DNA of 64,000 nucleotides from the NCBI GenBank assembly GCA_031979385.1, contig DALZEF010000007.1, forward strand, positions 73,860 through 137,859, written 5' to 3'. The stretch is from Timonella sp031979385. GTDB taxonomy: Bacteria; Actinomycetota; Actinomycetes; Actinomycetales; Cellulomonadaceae. Below the pieces are notes generated by a model. The model was not told where the DNA came from, searched no databases, and saw only the letters and a program-made list of their open reading frames with translations. This document shows positions 8,800 to 17,570 of this stretch, one piece after another (positions within the stretch are counted from its first letter, which is position 1; every line of letters begins with the position of its first letter). The translations under genes were made by a program, and so were the position numbers.

Positions 8800-10647
8800 A
8801 TGCAAACTCACCAGTATGACGTCGTGATCGTCGGCGCAGGTGGCGCCGGAATGCGTGCCGCACTTGAAGCATCATCCGAGGTACGCACGGCCGTCATTTC
8901 CAAGCTTTACCCAACCCGTTCCCACACCGGTGCAGCACAGGGCGGAATGTGCGCGGCACTCGCAAACGTCGAGGAAGACAACTGGGAATGGCACACCTTT
9001 GACACCGTCAAGGGCGGCGACTACCTCGTTGACCAGGACGCCGCCGAGATCATGGCCAAGGAAGCCATCGACGCGGTACTCGACCTCGAGCGCATGGGCC
9101 TACCGTTCAACCGCACCCCCGAAGGACGCATCGACCAGCGTCGCTTCGGTGGCCACACCCGCAACCACGGTGAGGCTGCCGTGCGCCGCGCCTGTTATGC
9201 GGCAGACCGCACCGGCCACATGATCCTGCAGACCCTCTACCAAAACTGCGTCAAGCAGAACGTGGAGTTCTTCAACGAGTTCTACGTACTCGACCTCATC
9301 GTGGATCACGACCTCTCCGCTGGACAGGTACCCAATGGTGAAGAGGTCAACGCAACCGGTGTTGTCGCGTACGACCTTGCCACAGGTGAGATCCACGTCT
9401 TCCAGGCAAAGTCCATCATCTTCGCAACCGGTGGTGCCGGAAAGATCTTCAAGACCACCTCCAACGCCCACACCCTCACCGGTGACGGCATGGCGCTGGC
9501 ACTGCGTCGCGGTCTCCCTCTCGAGGACATGGAGTTCTTCCAGTTCCACCCAACAGGCCTTGCAGGCTTGGGAATCCTGCTCTCGGAAGCAGCCCGTGGT
9601 GAGGGTGGAATCCTGCGTAACGGCAACGGTGAACGCTTCATGGAACGCTATGCACCAACCATCAAGGACCTTGCGCCACGTGACATCGTGGCGCGTTCCA
9701 TGGCGAACGAGGTGCGCGAAGGCCGCGGTGCAGGACCCAACAAGGACTACGTCCTACTCGACCTGACCCACCTTGAGCCGGCACACATTGATGCCAAGCT
9801 CCCAGACATCACCGAGTTCGCGCGCACCTACCTCGGTATCGAGCCATACACCGAGCCCGTTCCTGTGTACCCAACCGCGCACTACGCCATGGGTGGTATC
9901 CCCACGAACGTCGAGGCAGAGGTTCTGCGCAACTCCGACGACGTGGTCAAGGGCCTGTACGCTGCCGGTGAGGTCGCCTGCGTTTCCGTGCATGGATCAA
10001 ACCGTCTAGGTACCAACTCCCTGCTAGACATCAACGTCTTTGGCAAGCGAGCCGGACGTAGGGCAGCCGCCTACGCCAAGACCGCCAAGTTCATTGATCT
10101 ACCTGAAAACTCGGCGGCACGCGTGGTCGCACAGTTGGAAGAGATTCGCACCCGCCCAGACGGTGAGCGAGTCTCCGATGTCCGCAAGGCACTTCAGGAG
10201 ACCATGGACGCAAACGCCCAGGTGTTCCGCACCGACGAATCCCTCAAGCAGGCCCTCGCGGACATCCGTGTCCTCCAGGAACGCTATTCACGGGTTTCGG
10301 TCCAGGACAAAGGAAAGATGTTCAACACCGACCTGCTCGAAGCCCTCGAACTCGGCTTCCTGCTGGATATCGCTGAGGTCACGGTTATCGCCGCGCTCAA
10401 CCGTAAGGAATCCCGTGGAGGCCACTTCCGCGAGGACTACCCAGATCGCGATGACGCCAACTTCATGCAGCACACGATGATCTACCGTCGCCCACTCGAC
10501 TTTGAAGTAGACACGGTAACTGACGATGCGCCGCTCACCCCCAAGAGTGCCTTTACGCGCTCTGATCGATTTGATGACTACCAGGTTGTGCTCGGTTCAA
10601 AGCCGGTTACGCAGACCCGGTACGAACCGATGGAACGGAAGTACTGA
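8800..10647 (+). CDS. sdhA: succinate dehydrogenase flavoprotein subunit
   Basis: A 615-residue flavoprotein that oxidises succinate to fumarate in the TCA cycle and respiratory chain. The FAD-binding GAGGAGMRAA lies at residues 12-21, the covalent FAD histidine in RSHTGAAQGG near residue 46, and the dicarboxylate-binding and catalytic elements in HPTGLAGLG, SEAARGEGG and HGSNRLGTNSLLD. Length matches the family. An AGGAGG lies 11 bp before the ATG, slightly long spacing. It is third in sdhCDAB and its stop overlaps the sdhB start (TGATG). Confidence 0.97.
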   Translation: MQTHQYDVVIVGAGGAGMRAALEASSEVRTAVISKLYPTRSHTGAAQGGMCAALANVEEDNWEWHTFDTVKGGDYLVDQDAAEIMAKEAIDAVLDLERMGLPFNRTPEGRIDQRRFGGHTRNHGEAAVRRACYAADRTGHMILQTLYQNCVKQNVEFFNEFYVLDLIVDHDLSAGQVPNGEEVNATGVVAYDLATGEIHVFQAKSIIFATGGAGKIFKTTSNAHTLTGDGMALALRRGLPLEDMEFFQFHPTGLAGLGILLSEAARGEGGILRNGNGERFMERYAPTIKDLAPRDIVARSMANEVREGRGAGPNKDYVLLDLTHLEPAHIDAKLPDITEFARTYLGIEPYTEPVPVYPTAHYAMGGIPTNVEAEVLRNSDDVVKGLYAAGEVACVSVHGSNRLGTNSLLDINVFGKRAGRRAAAYAKTAKFIDLPENSAARVVAQLEEIRTRPDGERVSDVRKALQETMDANAQVFRTDESLKQALADIRVLQERYSRVSVQDKGKMFNTDLLEALELGFLLDIAEVTVIAALNRKESRGGHFREDYPDRDDANFMQHTMIYRRPLDFEVDTVTDDAPLTPKSAFTRSDRFDDYQVVLGSKPVTQTRYEPMERKY

Positions 10648-11411
10648 TGACCGCGACACTCGACAAATCCGCTCAGGGCAGTGCCGGAGAAATCCCATCG
10701 TTTGAGGTGACCCTCAAGGTCCGCCGCTACCTGCCAGAGTCCGAGCACGGTGATGAGGCCTACTGGGACGAATACAAGCTCACCATGTACGGCACTGACC
10801 GTGTCCTTGACGCACTGCACAAGATCAAGTGGGATCACGATGGATCGCTCACGTTCCGTCGCTCGTGTGCGCACGGAATCTGCGGTTCTGACGCGATGCG
10901 CATCAACGGACGCAACCGCCTTGCCTGCAAGACGCTGCTTAAGGACTTGAACCCCTCCAAGCCGATCACGGTTGAGCCCATCAAGGGCCTCCCAGTGGTC
11001 AAAGACTTGGTCGTGGACATGGAGCCGTTCTTCGCGTCCTACCGCGAGATCATGCCGTTCCTGATCACGAGTGGCAACCAGCCCTCCAAGGAACGTATCC
11101 AGTCTGCCGAGCAGCGTGAACGTTTCGATGACACAACCAAGTGCATCCTGTGTGCGGCCTGCACCTCGTCGTGCCCCGTGTTCTGGACTGATGGCCAGTA
11201 TTTCGGTCCGGCTGCGATTGTCAACGCACACCGGTTCATCTTCGACTCACGTGATGAGGGCGCCGCCCAGCGTCTGGAGATCCTCAACGACAAGGAAGGT
11301 GTCTGGCGCTGCCGCACCACCTTCAACTGCTCGGAGGCCTGCCCCCGAGGAATTGAGGTCACAAAGGCGATCCAAGAGGTCAAGCAGGCGATCATTCGCC
11401 GGGCCTTCTAA
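10647..11411 (+). CDS. sdhB: succinate dehydrogenase iron-sulfur subunit
   Basis: A 254-residue protein carrying three Fe-S clusters that pass electrons from SdhA to quinone. The [2Fe-2S] ligands are in RSCAHGICGSDAM plus RLAC (about 72-95), the [4Fe-4S] set in CILCAACTSSCP (about 167-178) and the [3Fe-4S] set in CRTTFNCSEACPRGIE (about 217-232). Last gene of the sdh operon; a strong hairpin follows 14 bp after its stop. Confidence 0.97.
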   Translation: MTATLDKSAQGSAGEIPSFEVTLKVRRYLPESEHGDEAYWDEYKLTMYGTDRVLDALHKIKWDHDGSLTFRRSCAHGICGSDAMRINGRNRLACKTLLKDLNPSKPITVEPIKGLPVVKDLVVDMEPFFASYREIMPFLITSGNQPSKERIQSAEQRERFDDTTKCILCAACTSSCPVFWTDGQYFGPAAIVNAHRFIFDSRDEGAAQRLEILNDKEGVWRCRTTFNCSEACPRGIEVTKAIQEVKQAIIRRAF

Positions 11412-11425
11412 CCCCCCACCACGCT

Positions 11426-11473
11426 AAGGGGGCGGTTTCCCAGTTCATGACGAACGGGGAAACCGCCCCCTTC
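11426..11473 (+). terminator. terminator of the sdhCDAB operon
   Basis: A near-perfect 16-bp GC-rich stem (AAGGGGGCGGTTTCCC with its complement) around a 14-nt loop, starting 15 bp after the sdhB stop, followed by a weak T run. Strong enough to end transcription of the operon. Confidence 0.85.
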
Positions 11474-11724
11474 GCTTTGAGATTTCCGGCCGAGTACTCT
11501 CCACGATCTGGCTGGAGTCGCGGTGGGCGCTTGGGTTGATTGAACATGTGGAAAGTTGGACGCGCCGGTAGTTGAATGTGCAGGAAGTTACTGCACAGTG
11601 TAGGCCTGCGGTCCTCACAGTGAAGTAACTTTCTACACGTTCGACCGGAACTGGGGCAGCGCGGCTCGGTCCGTGAGTGCAGGTGGGTATGTCCTCCGGC
11701 CAGAGGAAGGTATGGGGCAGTTGG
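11474..11724. other. intergenic region with nested inverted repeats
   Basis: About 250 bp between the sdh terminator and the convergent YihY-type gene. It holds nested imperfect palindromes (outer arms 11541-11557 and 11627-11644; inner arms 11583-11600 and 11616-11633) that share a GGAAGTT/AACTTTC core. No protein reading has family support, so I call it a possible small structured RNA or a decayed mobile repeat. Confidence 0.45.
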
Positions 11725-12798
11725 TCAGGTTCTGGAGCGGGTGAACAGCAAACCAGCCACAAAGCCCGCAACAGCCGCTATGAGCGCCGGTCTACGGCTC
11801 TTAGGGGCAGCAGCGGCCGGTTCTAGGACCCCGTCGGCACTCTGCGCAGTCACGTCGTCAGCCTCAGGATCATGCGTGACCCCGCTGAGGTCCCGCTCAA
11901 TCTTCTCGAGTTGTTCCAGCGGTACGTTCGCCGTCAACGCGGCAGCCGTCAACAGAATACGTGAACACATGTACAACCACACCAATATGGTCACCAGAAC
12001 GGCACCGGTGGCGAACAGTGGGTTGTTCGTGGCTGAGCCCACGACAACGCTCGTACCAAGATAGCGAATCACAGCGAATCCAACAGCACTGATCACAGCA
12101 CCGGTCAGGAGATCACGCCTCGGTGGCTTAACCCCGGCAAGCAGTCGCACAATGAGGACGAACACCGCGGCATCAAACAGTAGTGTCACCAGGTGAGAAC
12201 CCAGGTTCAACGCAACGGAGGTAACGGCACCCAGTGGGCGCGAATCGTCGAAAATCCTACCCACCGAGTTGGCGAAAACGCCCGCCACCGATGACAGCAG
12301 AATCCCGACAGCCACACACACAAAGGCCGCCAGGCTACGCAACTTGGCACCGATGGCTGTGGCTCCCTTGGGCGGCAGGGAGAACATTGCCCGCACAGAC
12401 GCGCGGACGGCGTCCATACAGGTGACGACTGCCCAAAGCAGTACGCCAAACGCGATGATCGAGGTGAGGTTGAGTCCTGTGGATACCACCAGATCGTCCA
12501 TACTCAGGATGCCCCTGTGATCGCTGTCTGCAATAAGCCCCGGCACGGCATTGTTGATCGCCTCAACGACAGAATCACGTAACTCAACGTTGTTCCCAAG
12601 GACCCGCACAAACACCGTAAAGCCTATGGTTAACGCGGCAAACAAGGAGAAGAGTGCCTTATAGGTGATCCCGCCAGACAACAGGGCGCCATTTGCGAGG
12701 GTGTATTGCTTCAGCGCACGAGCCAGCCGGGAGTTCTTCCATCGCGCCAATAGATCCTGTGCGATGTCTTTGGTCTGGGAAATCCAAGGTGATGGCAT
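11725..12798 (-). CDS. YihY/BrkB family integral membrane protein
   Basis: A 357-residue protein with six transmembrane segments in the YihY/UPF0761 fold. The conserved N-terminal ALLSGGITYKALFSLFAALTI region and the NVPLEQLEKI segment after the last helix are family hallmarks; a short extra tail ends in another hydrophobic stretch and RSRT. The family was once linked to RNase BN but that function is not supported; the true role is unknown, probably in the envelope. It is transcribed toward the sdh terminator and away from the 2H phosphoesterase/trpS pair. Confidence 0.85.
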   Translation of the reverse strand: MPSPWISQTKDIAQDLLARWKNSRLARALKQYTLANGALLSGGITYKALFSLFAALTIGFTVFVRVLGNNVELRDSVVEAINNAVPGLIADSDHRGILSMDDLVVSTGLNLTSIIAFGVLLWAVVTCMDAVRASVRAMFSLPPKGATAIGAKLRSLAAFVCVAVGILLSSVAGVFANSVGRIFDDSRPLGAVTSVALNLGSHLVTLLFDAAVFVLIVRLLAGVKPPRRDLLTGAVISAVGFAVIRYLGTSVVVGSATNNPLFATGAVLVTILVWLYMCSRILLTAAALTANVPLEQLEKIERDLSGVTHDPEADDVTAQSADGVLEPAAAAPKSRRPALIAAVAGFVAGLLFTRSRT

Positions 12799-12872
12799 CT
12801 CACCAGTCTATGAGAGGAAGCTTGATCACGCGTGCGCGCATGCAGCGCTAACAGGCACAATCACCCGCGCGG

Positions 12873-13442
12873 TTACTCCGCAGCCGATATCGCGAGTGGC
12901 TCCCCACCGCCGAGTGGGTAGCTCACGATTGGCCGCCACACATTGTCAGCGCCGTGCTCATACAGATGGATGTGACTCACCTCGAAACTCGCCTCGTAAA
13001 AGGCCATCCGATTGAACGCCGCATCTAGCGCCTCATCGTCAAGCTCGTGTGCGATCGTGACATGCGGGTGGTAGTTGAAACGTGTTTCGTGTGCGAGCGG
13101 TCCGGTTCGCATGAGGGATTCGAGTTGCTCGCACTGAGCGATTCCATCCACCACCTGAATGAACACCACCGGTGAGACCGGGCGAAACGTGGCACTCCCC
13201 CGCAAATGCACCGTGAACGGCTCAACCTGCGCGCATGCGTACTGGATGTGCTCACCGATCTCATCCAACTCGTCAGGGTCGATATCGGTTGGACCGATCA
13301 CCGTGATGTGCGGTGGAATCGCGTCAGCCATGGGGTCCCCAAAACTGCGGCGCGCATTTTGTAGTTCGCTGCCCATAGGCTCGGGAATTTCGATGGAGAT
13401 GCCGATCCGTTTCCCGGATCCCATCCGCTCGGACTGGATCAC
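12873..13442 (-). CDS. 2'-5' RNA ligase / 2H phosphoesterase family protein
   Basis: A 189-residue protein with the two HxT/S-x motifs that define the 2H superfamily: HITV near residue 45 and HVTI near residue 127. Such proteins hydrolyse or ligate 2',3'-cyclic or 2'-5' phosphate bonds in RNA or nucleotides; the physiological substrate here is unknown. Start is GTG at 13442, three bases after the trpS stop with an AGAGG site inside the end of trpS, so the two genes are very likely co-transcribed. Confidence 0.82.
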   Translation of the reverse strand: MIQSERMGSGKRIGISIEIPEPMGSELQNARRSFGDPMADAIPPHITVIGPTDIDPDELDEIGEHIQYACAQVEPFTVHLRGSATFRPVSPVVFIQVVDGIAQCEQLESLMRTGPLAHETRFNYHPHVTIAHELDDEALDAAFNRMAFYEASFEVSHIHLYEHGADNVWRPIVSYPLGGGEPLAISAAE

Positions 13443-13445
13443 GTG

Positions 13446-14471
13446 TTACGCCTCTGCGCTCGGCTGCAGCAGCCCAACCTTGGAGTAAACACGGCTAACG
13501 GTCTCCTGCGCGACGTCGCGGGCCTTTGCCGCGCCAACGGCGAGGATCTTGTCAAGCTGTGCCGGGTCGTCGAGGTAGACATTCACTTTCGACTGGAAAT
13601 CGGTCAGGAAGTTCTCCATGATCTCCGCAAGGTCCACCTTAAGGTGTCCGTACTGCTTACCCGCGTACTCGGCTTCAAGCTGCTCGATGCTTTTGCCGCT
13701 GAACACCGAGTAGATGCTGAGCAGATTGGACACGCCGGGCTTCTCGGCAGCGTCGTAACGGATCTCCGTACCCGCATCCGTCACGGCGGACTTGATCTTC
13801 TTGGCGGCCTTCTTTGGGTCTTCAAGCAGCCACAGGGTGCCTTTTCCGGTCTCCGACTTGCTCATCTTGGCGGTCGGGTTCTGGAGGTCGTAGATCTTTG
13901 CAATCGACTTCACAATGTGTGCCTCTGGCACGACGAAGGTGTCGTCTCCGAACCGGGCATTGGCGCGCTCGGCGAGGTTTCGCGTCAGTTCGAGATGTTG
14001 GCGCTGGTCTTCACCAACCGGTACGAGAGCGGCGTCATACAGCAGGATGTCAGCGGCCATGAGAACCGGGTACGTGAACAACCCAACGGTTGTGCCAGAC
14101 TCGCCCTGCTTCGCGGATTTGTCCTTGAACTGGGTCATGCGACCGGCTTCGCCAAAGCCCGTCTGGCAGGACAAAATCCATGCCAGTTCCGCGTGTTGGG
14201 ACACATGTGACTGCACGAACAGCGTTGAACGCTCTGGGTCCACGCCTCCAGCAAGGTATTGTGCGAGCGTACGCCGCGTACGGTCACGGAGTTTATCTGG
14301 GTCTGGATTCACGGTGAGGGCGTGAAGGTCCGCCATCATGTAAAAGGTGTCGTATGAGTCCTGAAGCTTCACCCACTGTGTCAATGCGCCAATGTAGTTT
14401 CCGAGAGTCAGGGAATCATTAGAAGGCTGCATACCCGAGAGAATCCTCGGACGGAGGGTTTCAGTAGTCAT
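13446..14471 (-). CDS. trpS: tryptophanyl-tRNA synthetase
   Basis: A 341-residue class I aminoacyl-tRNA synthetase that charges tRNA-Trp. The HIGH-like motif is in GMQPSNDSLTLGNYIGAL near the N-terminus and the KMSKS loop is AKMSKSETG (about residue 205). Length fits bacterial TrpRS. Two starts are possible: ATG 14471 (MTTETL) and ATG 14480 (MGVMTT); neither has a good ribosome binding site, and the choice rests on family N-terminal length. It is followed by the 2H phosphoesterase in the same operon. Confidence 0.95.
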   Translation of the reverse strand: MTTETLRPRILSGMQPSNDSLTLGNYIGALTQWVKLQDSYDTFYMMADLHALTVNPDPDKLRDRTRRTLAQYLAGGVDPERSTLFVQSHVSQHAELAWILSCQTGFGEAGRMTQFKDKSAKQGESGTTVGLFTYPVLMAADILLYDAALVPVGEDQRQHLELTRNLAERANARFGDDTFVVPEAHIVKSIAKIYDLQNPTAKMSKSETGKGTLWLLEDPKKAAKKIKSAVTDAGTEIRYDAAEKPGVSNLLSIYSVFSGKSIEQLEAEYAGKQYGHLKVDLAEIMENFLTDFQSKVNVYLDDPAQLDKILAVGAAKARDVAQETVSRVYSKVGLLQPSAEA

Positions 14472-14566
14472 AACTCCCATTCTTACAGGCTCGGGCTCGA
14501 ATCTCGAATTTGTGGCCCCCATTTCGGGACGCCCTCGCACAGGCCCGCCTCGGGTGTGGATCGGAC

Positions 14567-14980
14567 CTAGGTCGCCTCTGGATCGAATGGCGCCGGAGAG
14601 CCCTGTGGAAGGGCAGTATAGGTGTCGAAGCCAGGAGTCTGGGGACGTGGTGCTGCAGTTGCGGCGCCTGCGGTGGACACTCCGGCCGCTCCTACGGCGG
14701 CTGCATTGCGCTGCGGATCGAGGATCGTGTCCTCGAGCAGTGCTTCGCGCACGATCTTGCGTGGGTCGTACTGGCGTGGATCGAGTTTCTGCCAGTCGAC
14801 ATCGGAGAACTCGGGGCCGAGTTCCTCGTCTACCTTTGCCTTTGCGTCGGCCATAAACCGGCGAGCGCCCTTGATGAACTCGGTGATCTGTTGGACGTAT
14901 CCGGGCAGCCTCTCAGGCCCCACCACGAAGATCGTGATGAGGATGATGAAGAATATCTCTTCTCCGCCTAGCCCAAAAAT
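14567..14980 (-). CDS. tatB: Sec-independent translocase subunit TatB, non-canonical start
   Basis: The frame encodes the TatB N-terminal membrane helix (FGLGGEEIFFIILITIFVV), the GPERLPGY hinge and an amphipathic helix, then an acidic and Ala/Pro-rich tail, about 137 residues. With TatC it recognises twin-arginine signal peptides. The helix is essential, yet no ATG, GTG or TTG lies upstream of it in frame: the codons after AAGGAGAGAAC are GTC ATT TTT. An ATT start at 14980 would sit 8 bases after GGAG; GTC at 14983 is the alternative, or a GTG misread as GTC. The first GTG in frame (14926) would delete the helix. Fourth gene of the sigE-rseA-htrA-tatB locus, 96 bp after htrA. Confidence 0.85.
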   Translation of the reverse strand: MFGLGGEEIFFIILITIFVVGPERLPGYVQQITEFIKGARRFMADAKAKVDEELGPEFSDVDWQKLDPRQYDPRKIVREALLEDTILDPQRNAAAVGAAGVSTAGAATAAPRPQTPGFDTYTALPQGSPAPFDPEAT

Positions 14981-15076
14981 GACGTTCTCTCCTTGTCTTG
15001 AACCGCCCTGGCACTGATTTTCCCGCCTCCCGAACGTCCTGATGTTCGGGCTCGCACACAGGCGATCAGTCTCTTG

Positions 15077-16627
15077 TCATTCACCGACTCGAGATCCCAG
15101 CACAACTGTGACTTCTCGTTCTCCGTCTTGACCATCGCGAAGGGTGAGTACGACTTCCTCGCCGGGTGCCTTCGCTCGGATCGCAACGATGAGTTCGTCT
15201 GATTGTGCTACCGGTCGGCCATCAATTGCAAGGATAACGTCTCCCGCAACGATTCCCGCTTGATCCGCAGGGCCACCGGGGGTAACCGGTTCCTCTCCCT
15301 GAACCGATTCGGAGACAACGGTGACGCCCTCCCCCTGGTTACGGGAGTCAAGGAGAACCCCGATGACAGGAACGGTTGCTTGACCCGTGTTGATGATCTC
15401 CTGAGAGGTACGTGCCGCCTGGTTGGAGGAGATGGCGAAGCCAAGCCCGATGTTCCCGGTGGTGTTTCCCATGATCTGTGTGGGAGTCTGCGCGATTGCG
15501 GAGTTGATGCCGATGACCTCTCCAGCGGTGTTGACCAGAGGCCCGCCGGAGTTTCCGGGGTTGATGGCGGCATCAGTTTGGATTGCGTTGATATATGAGG
15601 TGTTGTTGAGGTCCCCTGCGGAAACGGGCCGGTTCAGCGCCGAGACGATTCCGGTGGTGACGGTTCCCTCAAGCCCGAGCGGTGCACCGATGGCGATAAC
15701 CGGGTCTCCCACCACTGCCGAGTCTGAATCGCCGAGCGTCAGCGGTTCCAGACCTGCGCGGTCAACCTTGATGACGGCTATGTCATAGTCGATGGTACTA
15801 CCCACTACAGTTGCGGTTTCCTCCTGCCCGTCAGAAAAGGTCACCACAATCGAGTCTTGGGCGCTGCCGCCTTGGATGACGTGCTGATTGGTCAGGATGT
15901 ACCCATCTTCAGAGATGACGAAGCCAGATCCGGTTGCATATCCATCACCCTCAATGACCTCGATGAACACGACCGATGGAAGGACTTTCGCGGCGATGTC
16001 TGCCACCGATCCGTCTGCCAGTTGTCGCGCTTCGGGTTGCGCCCCCGGTGCCACCTGATTGATCGTCGCACCACCCCCGTTAGCCACGTTTTGGCTGTTC
16101 GCAGCACTGCGCCCTGCGATGTTTCCGGCTATCGCCCCGGCGATCACCGCGACGACGAGCAGTCCTGCAACGGTTCCCATGCCCACACGTGCACGCGCAC
16201 GAGGCTGATTGCCGACGCGCTGGCCTGCCTGGTAGTTTGACTCGCCGTAGGTGTTGGCTGCGTGCAGAGCACCCCCGTTCGGGGTATAGCCCTGTGGGAT
16301 GCCGTGTGGTGGAACGCTACCGGCACTTGGGGTGCCACCGCTGTGTGGTGGATACTGCGGTGCAGGCGGCTGATGCCGGGAGTAGCTGGGGGTCACCGAA
16401 GGCGGGGCGAACGGGTTGACTGCTTGTGGTTGCTGCGGGTCTGGCCCACCAGAATATGGGGCGGGGACTGGCGGCTGGGGCACGTTCAATCCCGAAGGTA
16501 CCTGCGGCTTGGCTGCGGCGGGTATGCTCTCGACCGTTGGCTGCTGCGTCGGCTGCCCGTGCTCGGTATCGGGCACCGGCTCGGTGTCCGGCACGGGAGT
16601 GTTGTCCGACGTGGGTTGGTTACTCAC
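15077..16627 (-). CDS. htrA: HtrA/DegP-like membrane serine protease with PDZ domain
   Basis: A 516-residue protein with a Pro/Gln-rich cytoplasmic N-terminus (1-145), one transmembrane helix (about 148-172), a trypsin-like protease domain and a C-terminal PDZ domain (about 405-510). The catalytic triad is visible: His249 in TNQHVI, Asp282 in DYDIAVI, Ser360 in GNSGGPLV. It degrades or refolds damaged proteins outside the membrane. Start GTG at 16627 overlaps the rseA stop by 8 bp. In mycobacteria the orthologue belongs to the SigE regulon and interacts with RseA; the same order here suggests the same envelope-stress circuit. Confidence 0.93.
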   Translation of the reverse strand: MSNQPTSDNTPVPDTEPVPDTEHGQPTQQPTVESIPAAAKPQVPSGLNVPQPPVPAPYSGGPDPQQPQAVNPFAPPSVTPSYSRHQPPAPQYPPHSGGTPSAGSVPPHGIPQGYTPNGGALHAANTYGESNYQAGQRVGNQPRARARVGMGTVAGLLVVAVIAGAIAGNIAGRSAANSQNVANGGGATINQVAPGAQPEARQLADGSVADIAAKVLPSVVFIEVIEGDGYATGSGFVISEDGYILTNQHVIQGGSAQDSIVVTFSDGQEETATVVGSTIDYDIAVIKVDRAGLEPLTLGDSDSAVVGDPVIAIGAPLGLEGTVTTGIVSALNRPVSAGDLNNTSYINAIQTDAAINPGNSGGPLVNTAGEVIGINSAIAQTPTQIMGNTTGNIGLGFAISSNQAARTSQEIINTGQATVPVIGVLLDSRNQGEGVTVVSESVQGEEPVTPGGPADQAGIVAGDVILAIDGRPVAQSDELIVAIRAKAPGEEVVLTLRDGQDGEREVTVVLGSRVGE

Positions 16628-17570
16628 TGACCACTCCTGCTAGTACTGAAAAGCCTCGCGCGAATCTGGTGGTGAGCCCTTCATCGTGCTGCTCTGCTGC
16701 GAACGTGTGCGCGAACTGCATCAGGTCTTCGGATTCGATGTCCGTGATCAGTTCGATGACCGCTTCTTCACTTTGCCACACCAAGTGGGTTGGAGCATCA
16801 CCTAGTACATAGATTGGACCACGTTCATGGTCGATCACGGAGGCTGAGTCAACGGTGGAGCCGTCGAGCACACCCTTGTGCTCGACAACGAGCACCTCAC
16901 CGGTTGGGGCCGCTATGACGATCTCGAGTTCGGTCGGCCTAGTTGCCAGGAATCCGACCTCCTTGATCGTCATGCCCTCGGGCAGTTCCTTGGGAGCGGC
17001 CCATCCGTTCTGATCAAGCCAGGTGATGAACTTACCGTGGTCAACTCCCTGGCGGGTTCCGTCGGGTTGGGTTCGCGCCACGTCGTACAGCGGCGAGAAC
17101 GCACTACTCCCCCGCAGCACGTCCAGACGTTCTACAAGCGTCTCGTAGTCGGACTGCGGGGCGATCAGCGGCCGCGCTCCAAGGATGAATGCGGCAGCGC
17201 AGGCACCACCAAGCGCGAAGACGGAACCGTAGGTCGCCCACTTGCGCAGACTCTGCTTCCCCGAGAGCTTGCCACAGTAGGCTCCGCCTGGAATCGGTTC
17301 ACGGGTGATGAAGGGATTATCGTGCGAAACCGGGACTGTTCGCGGTGGGTCGCAGTCCTGGGCTAAACTCAGCAGCCCAGACATGAAATCATCACGTAGG
17401 GCAGGCATCTCATGTGCCTTGTTCAATATCGCTCGGGCAGCACGCGTGTCCTGAACCTCCTGGGCGCAGCGCGGGCAGCATACAAGGTGGGCAAGTGCCC
17501 TCTCCCTTAGTGCCGGTTCAAGCTGGTCGTCGACGAGCGCACTGACGAGCGGTCCAAGGTGCGCGCTCAT
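16620..17570 (-). CDS. rseA: anti-sigma-E factor, zinc-finger (ZAS) type
   Basis: A 316-residue protein whose N-terminus carries the ZAS motif H-x3-C-x2-C (HLVCCPRC, about residues 28-35), the signature of zinc-containing anti-sigma factors. A hydrophobic segment around 112-131 (YGSVFALGGACAAAFILGA) looks like a transmembrane helix, so the C-terminal 180 residues would be extracytoplasmic sensors. ATGA overlap with sigE couples translation and stoichiometry. By analogy with the mycobacterial locus it holds SigE inactive until envelope or redox stress. Gene name is by synteny and domain; sequence identity was not measured. Confidence 0.85.
   Translation of the reverse strand: MSAHLGPLVSALVDDQLEPALRERALAHLVCCPRCAQEVQDTRAARAILNKAHEMPALRDDFMSGLLSLAQDCDPPRTVPVSHDNPFITREPIPGGAYCGKLSGKQSLRKWATYGSVFALGGACAAAFILGARPLIAPQSDYETLVERLDVLRGSSAFSPLYDVARTQPDGTRQGVDHGKFITWLDQNGWAAPKELPEGMTIKEVGFLATRPTELEIVIAAPTGEVLVVEHKGVLDGSTVDSASVIDHERGPIYVLGDAPTHLVWQSEEAVIELITDIESEDLMQFAHTFAAEQHDEGLTTRFARGFSVLAGVVSE

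Noticed and set aside
11445..11771. 108-codon minus-strand frame beside the sdh terminator
   Set aside because: It runs through the terminator stem and the start of the nested palindromes and has a Cys/Pro-rich non-protein-like composition.
14567..14926. tatB starting at GTG 14926
   Set aside because: It would remove the only transmembrane helix, without which TatB cannot function, and it has no ribosome binding site.
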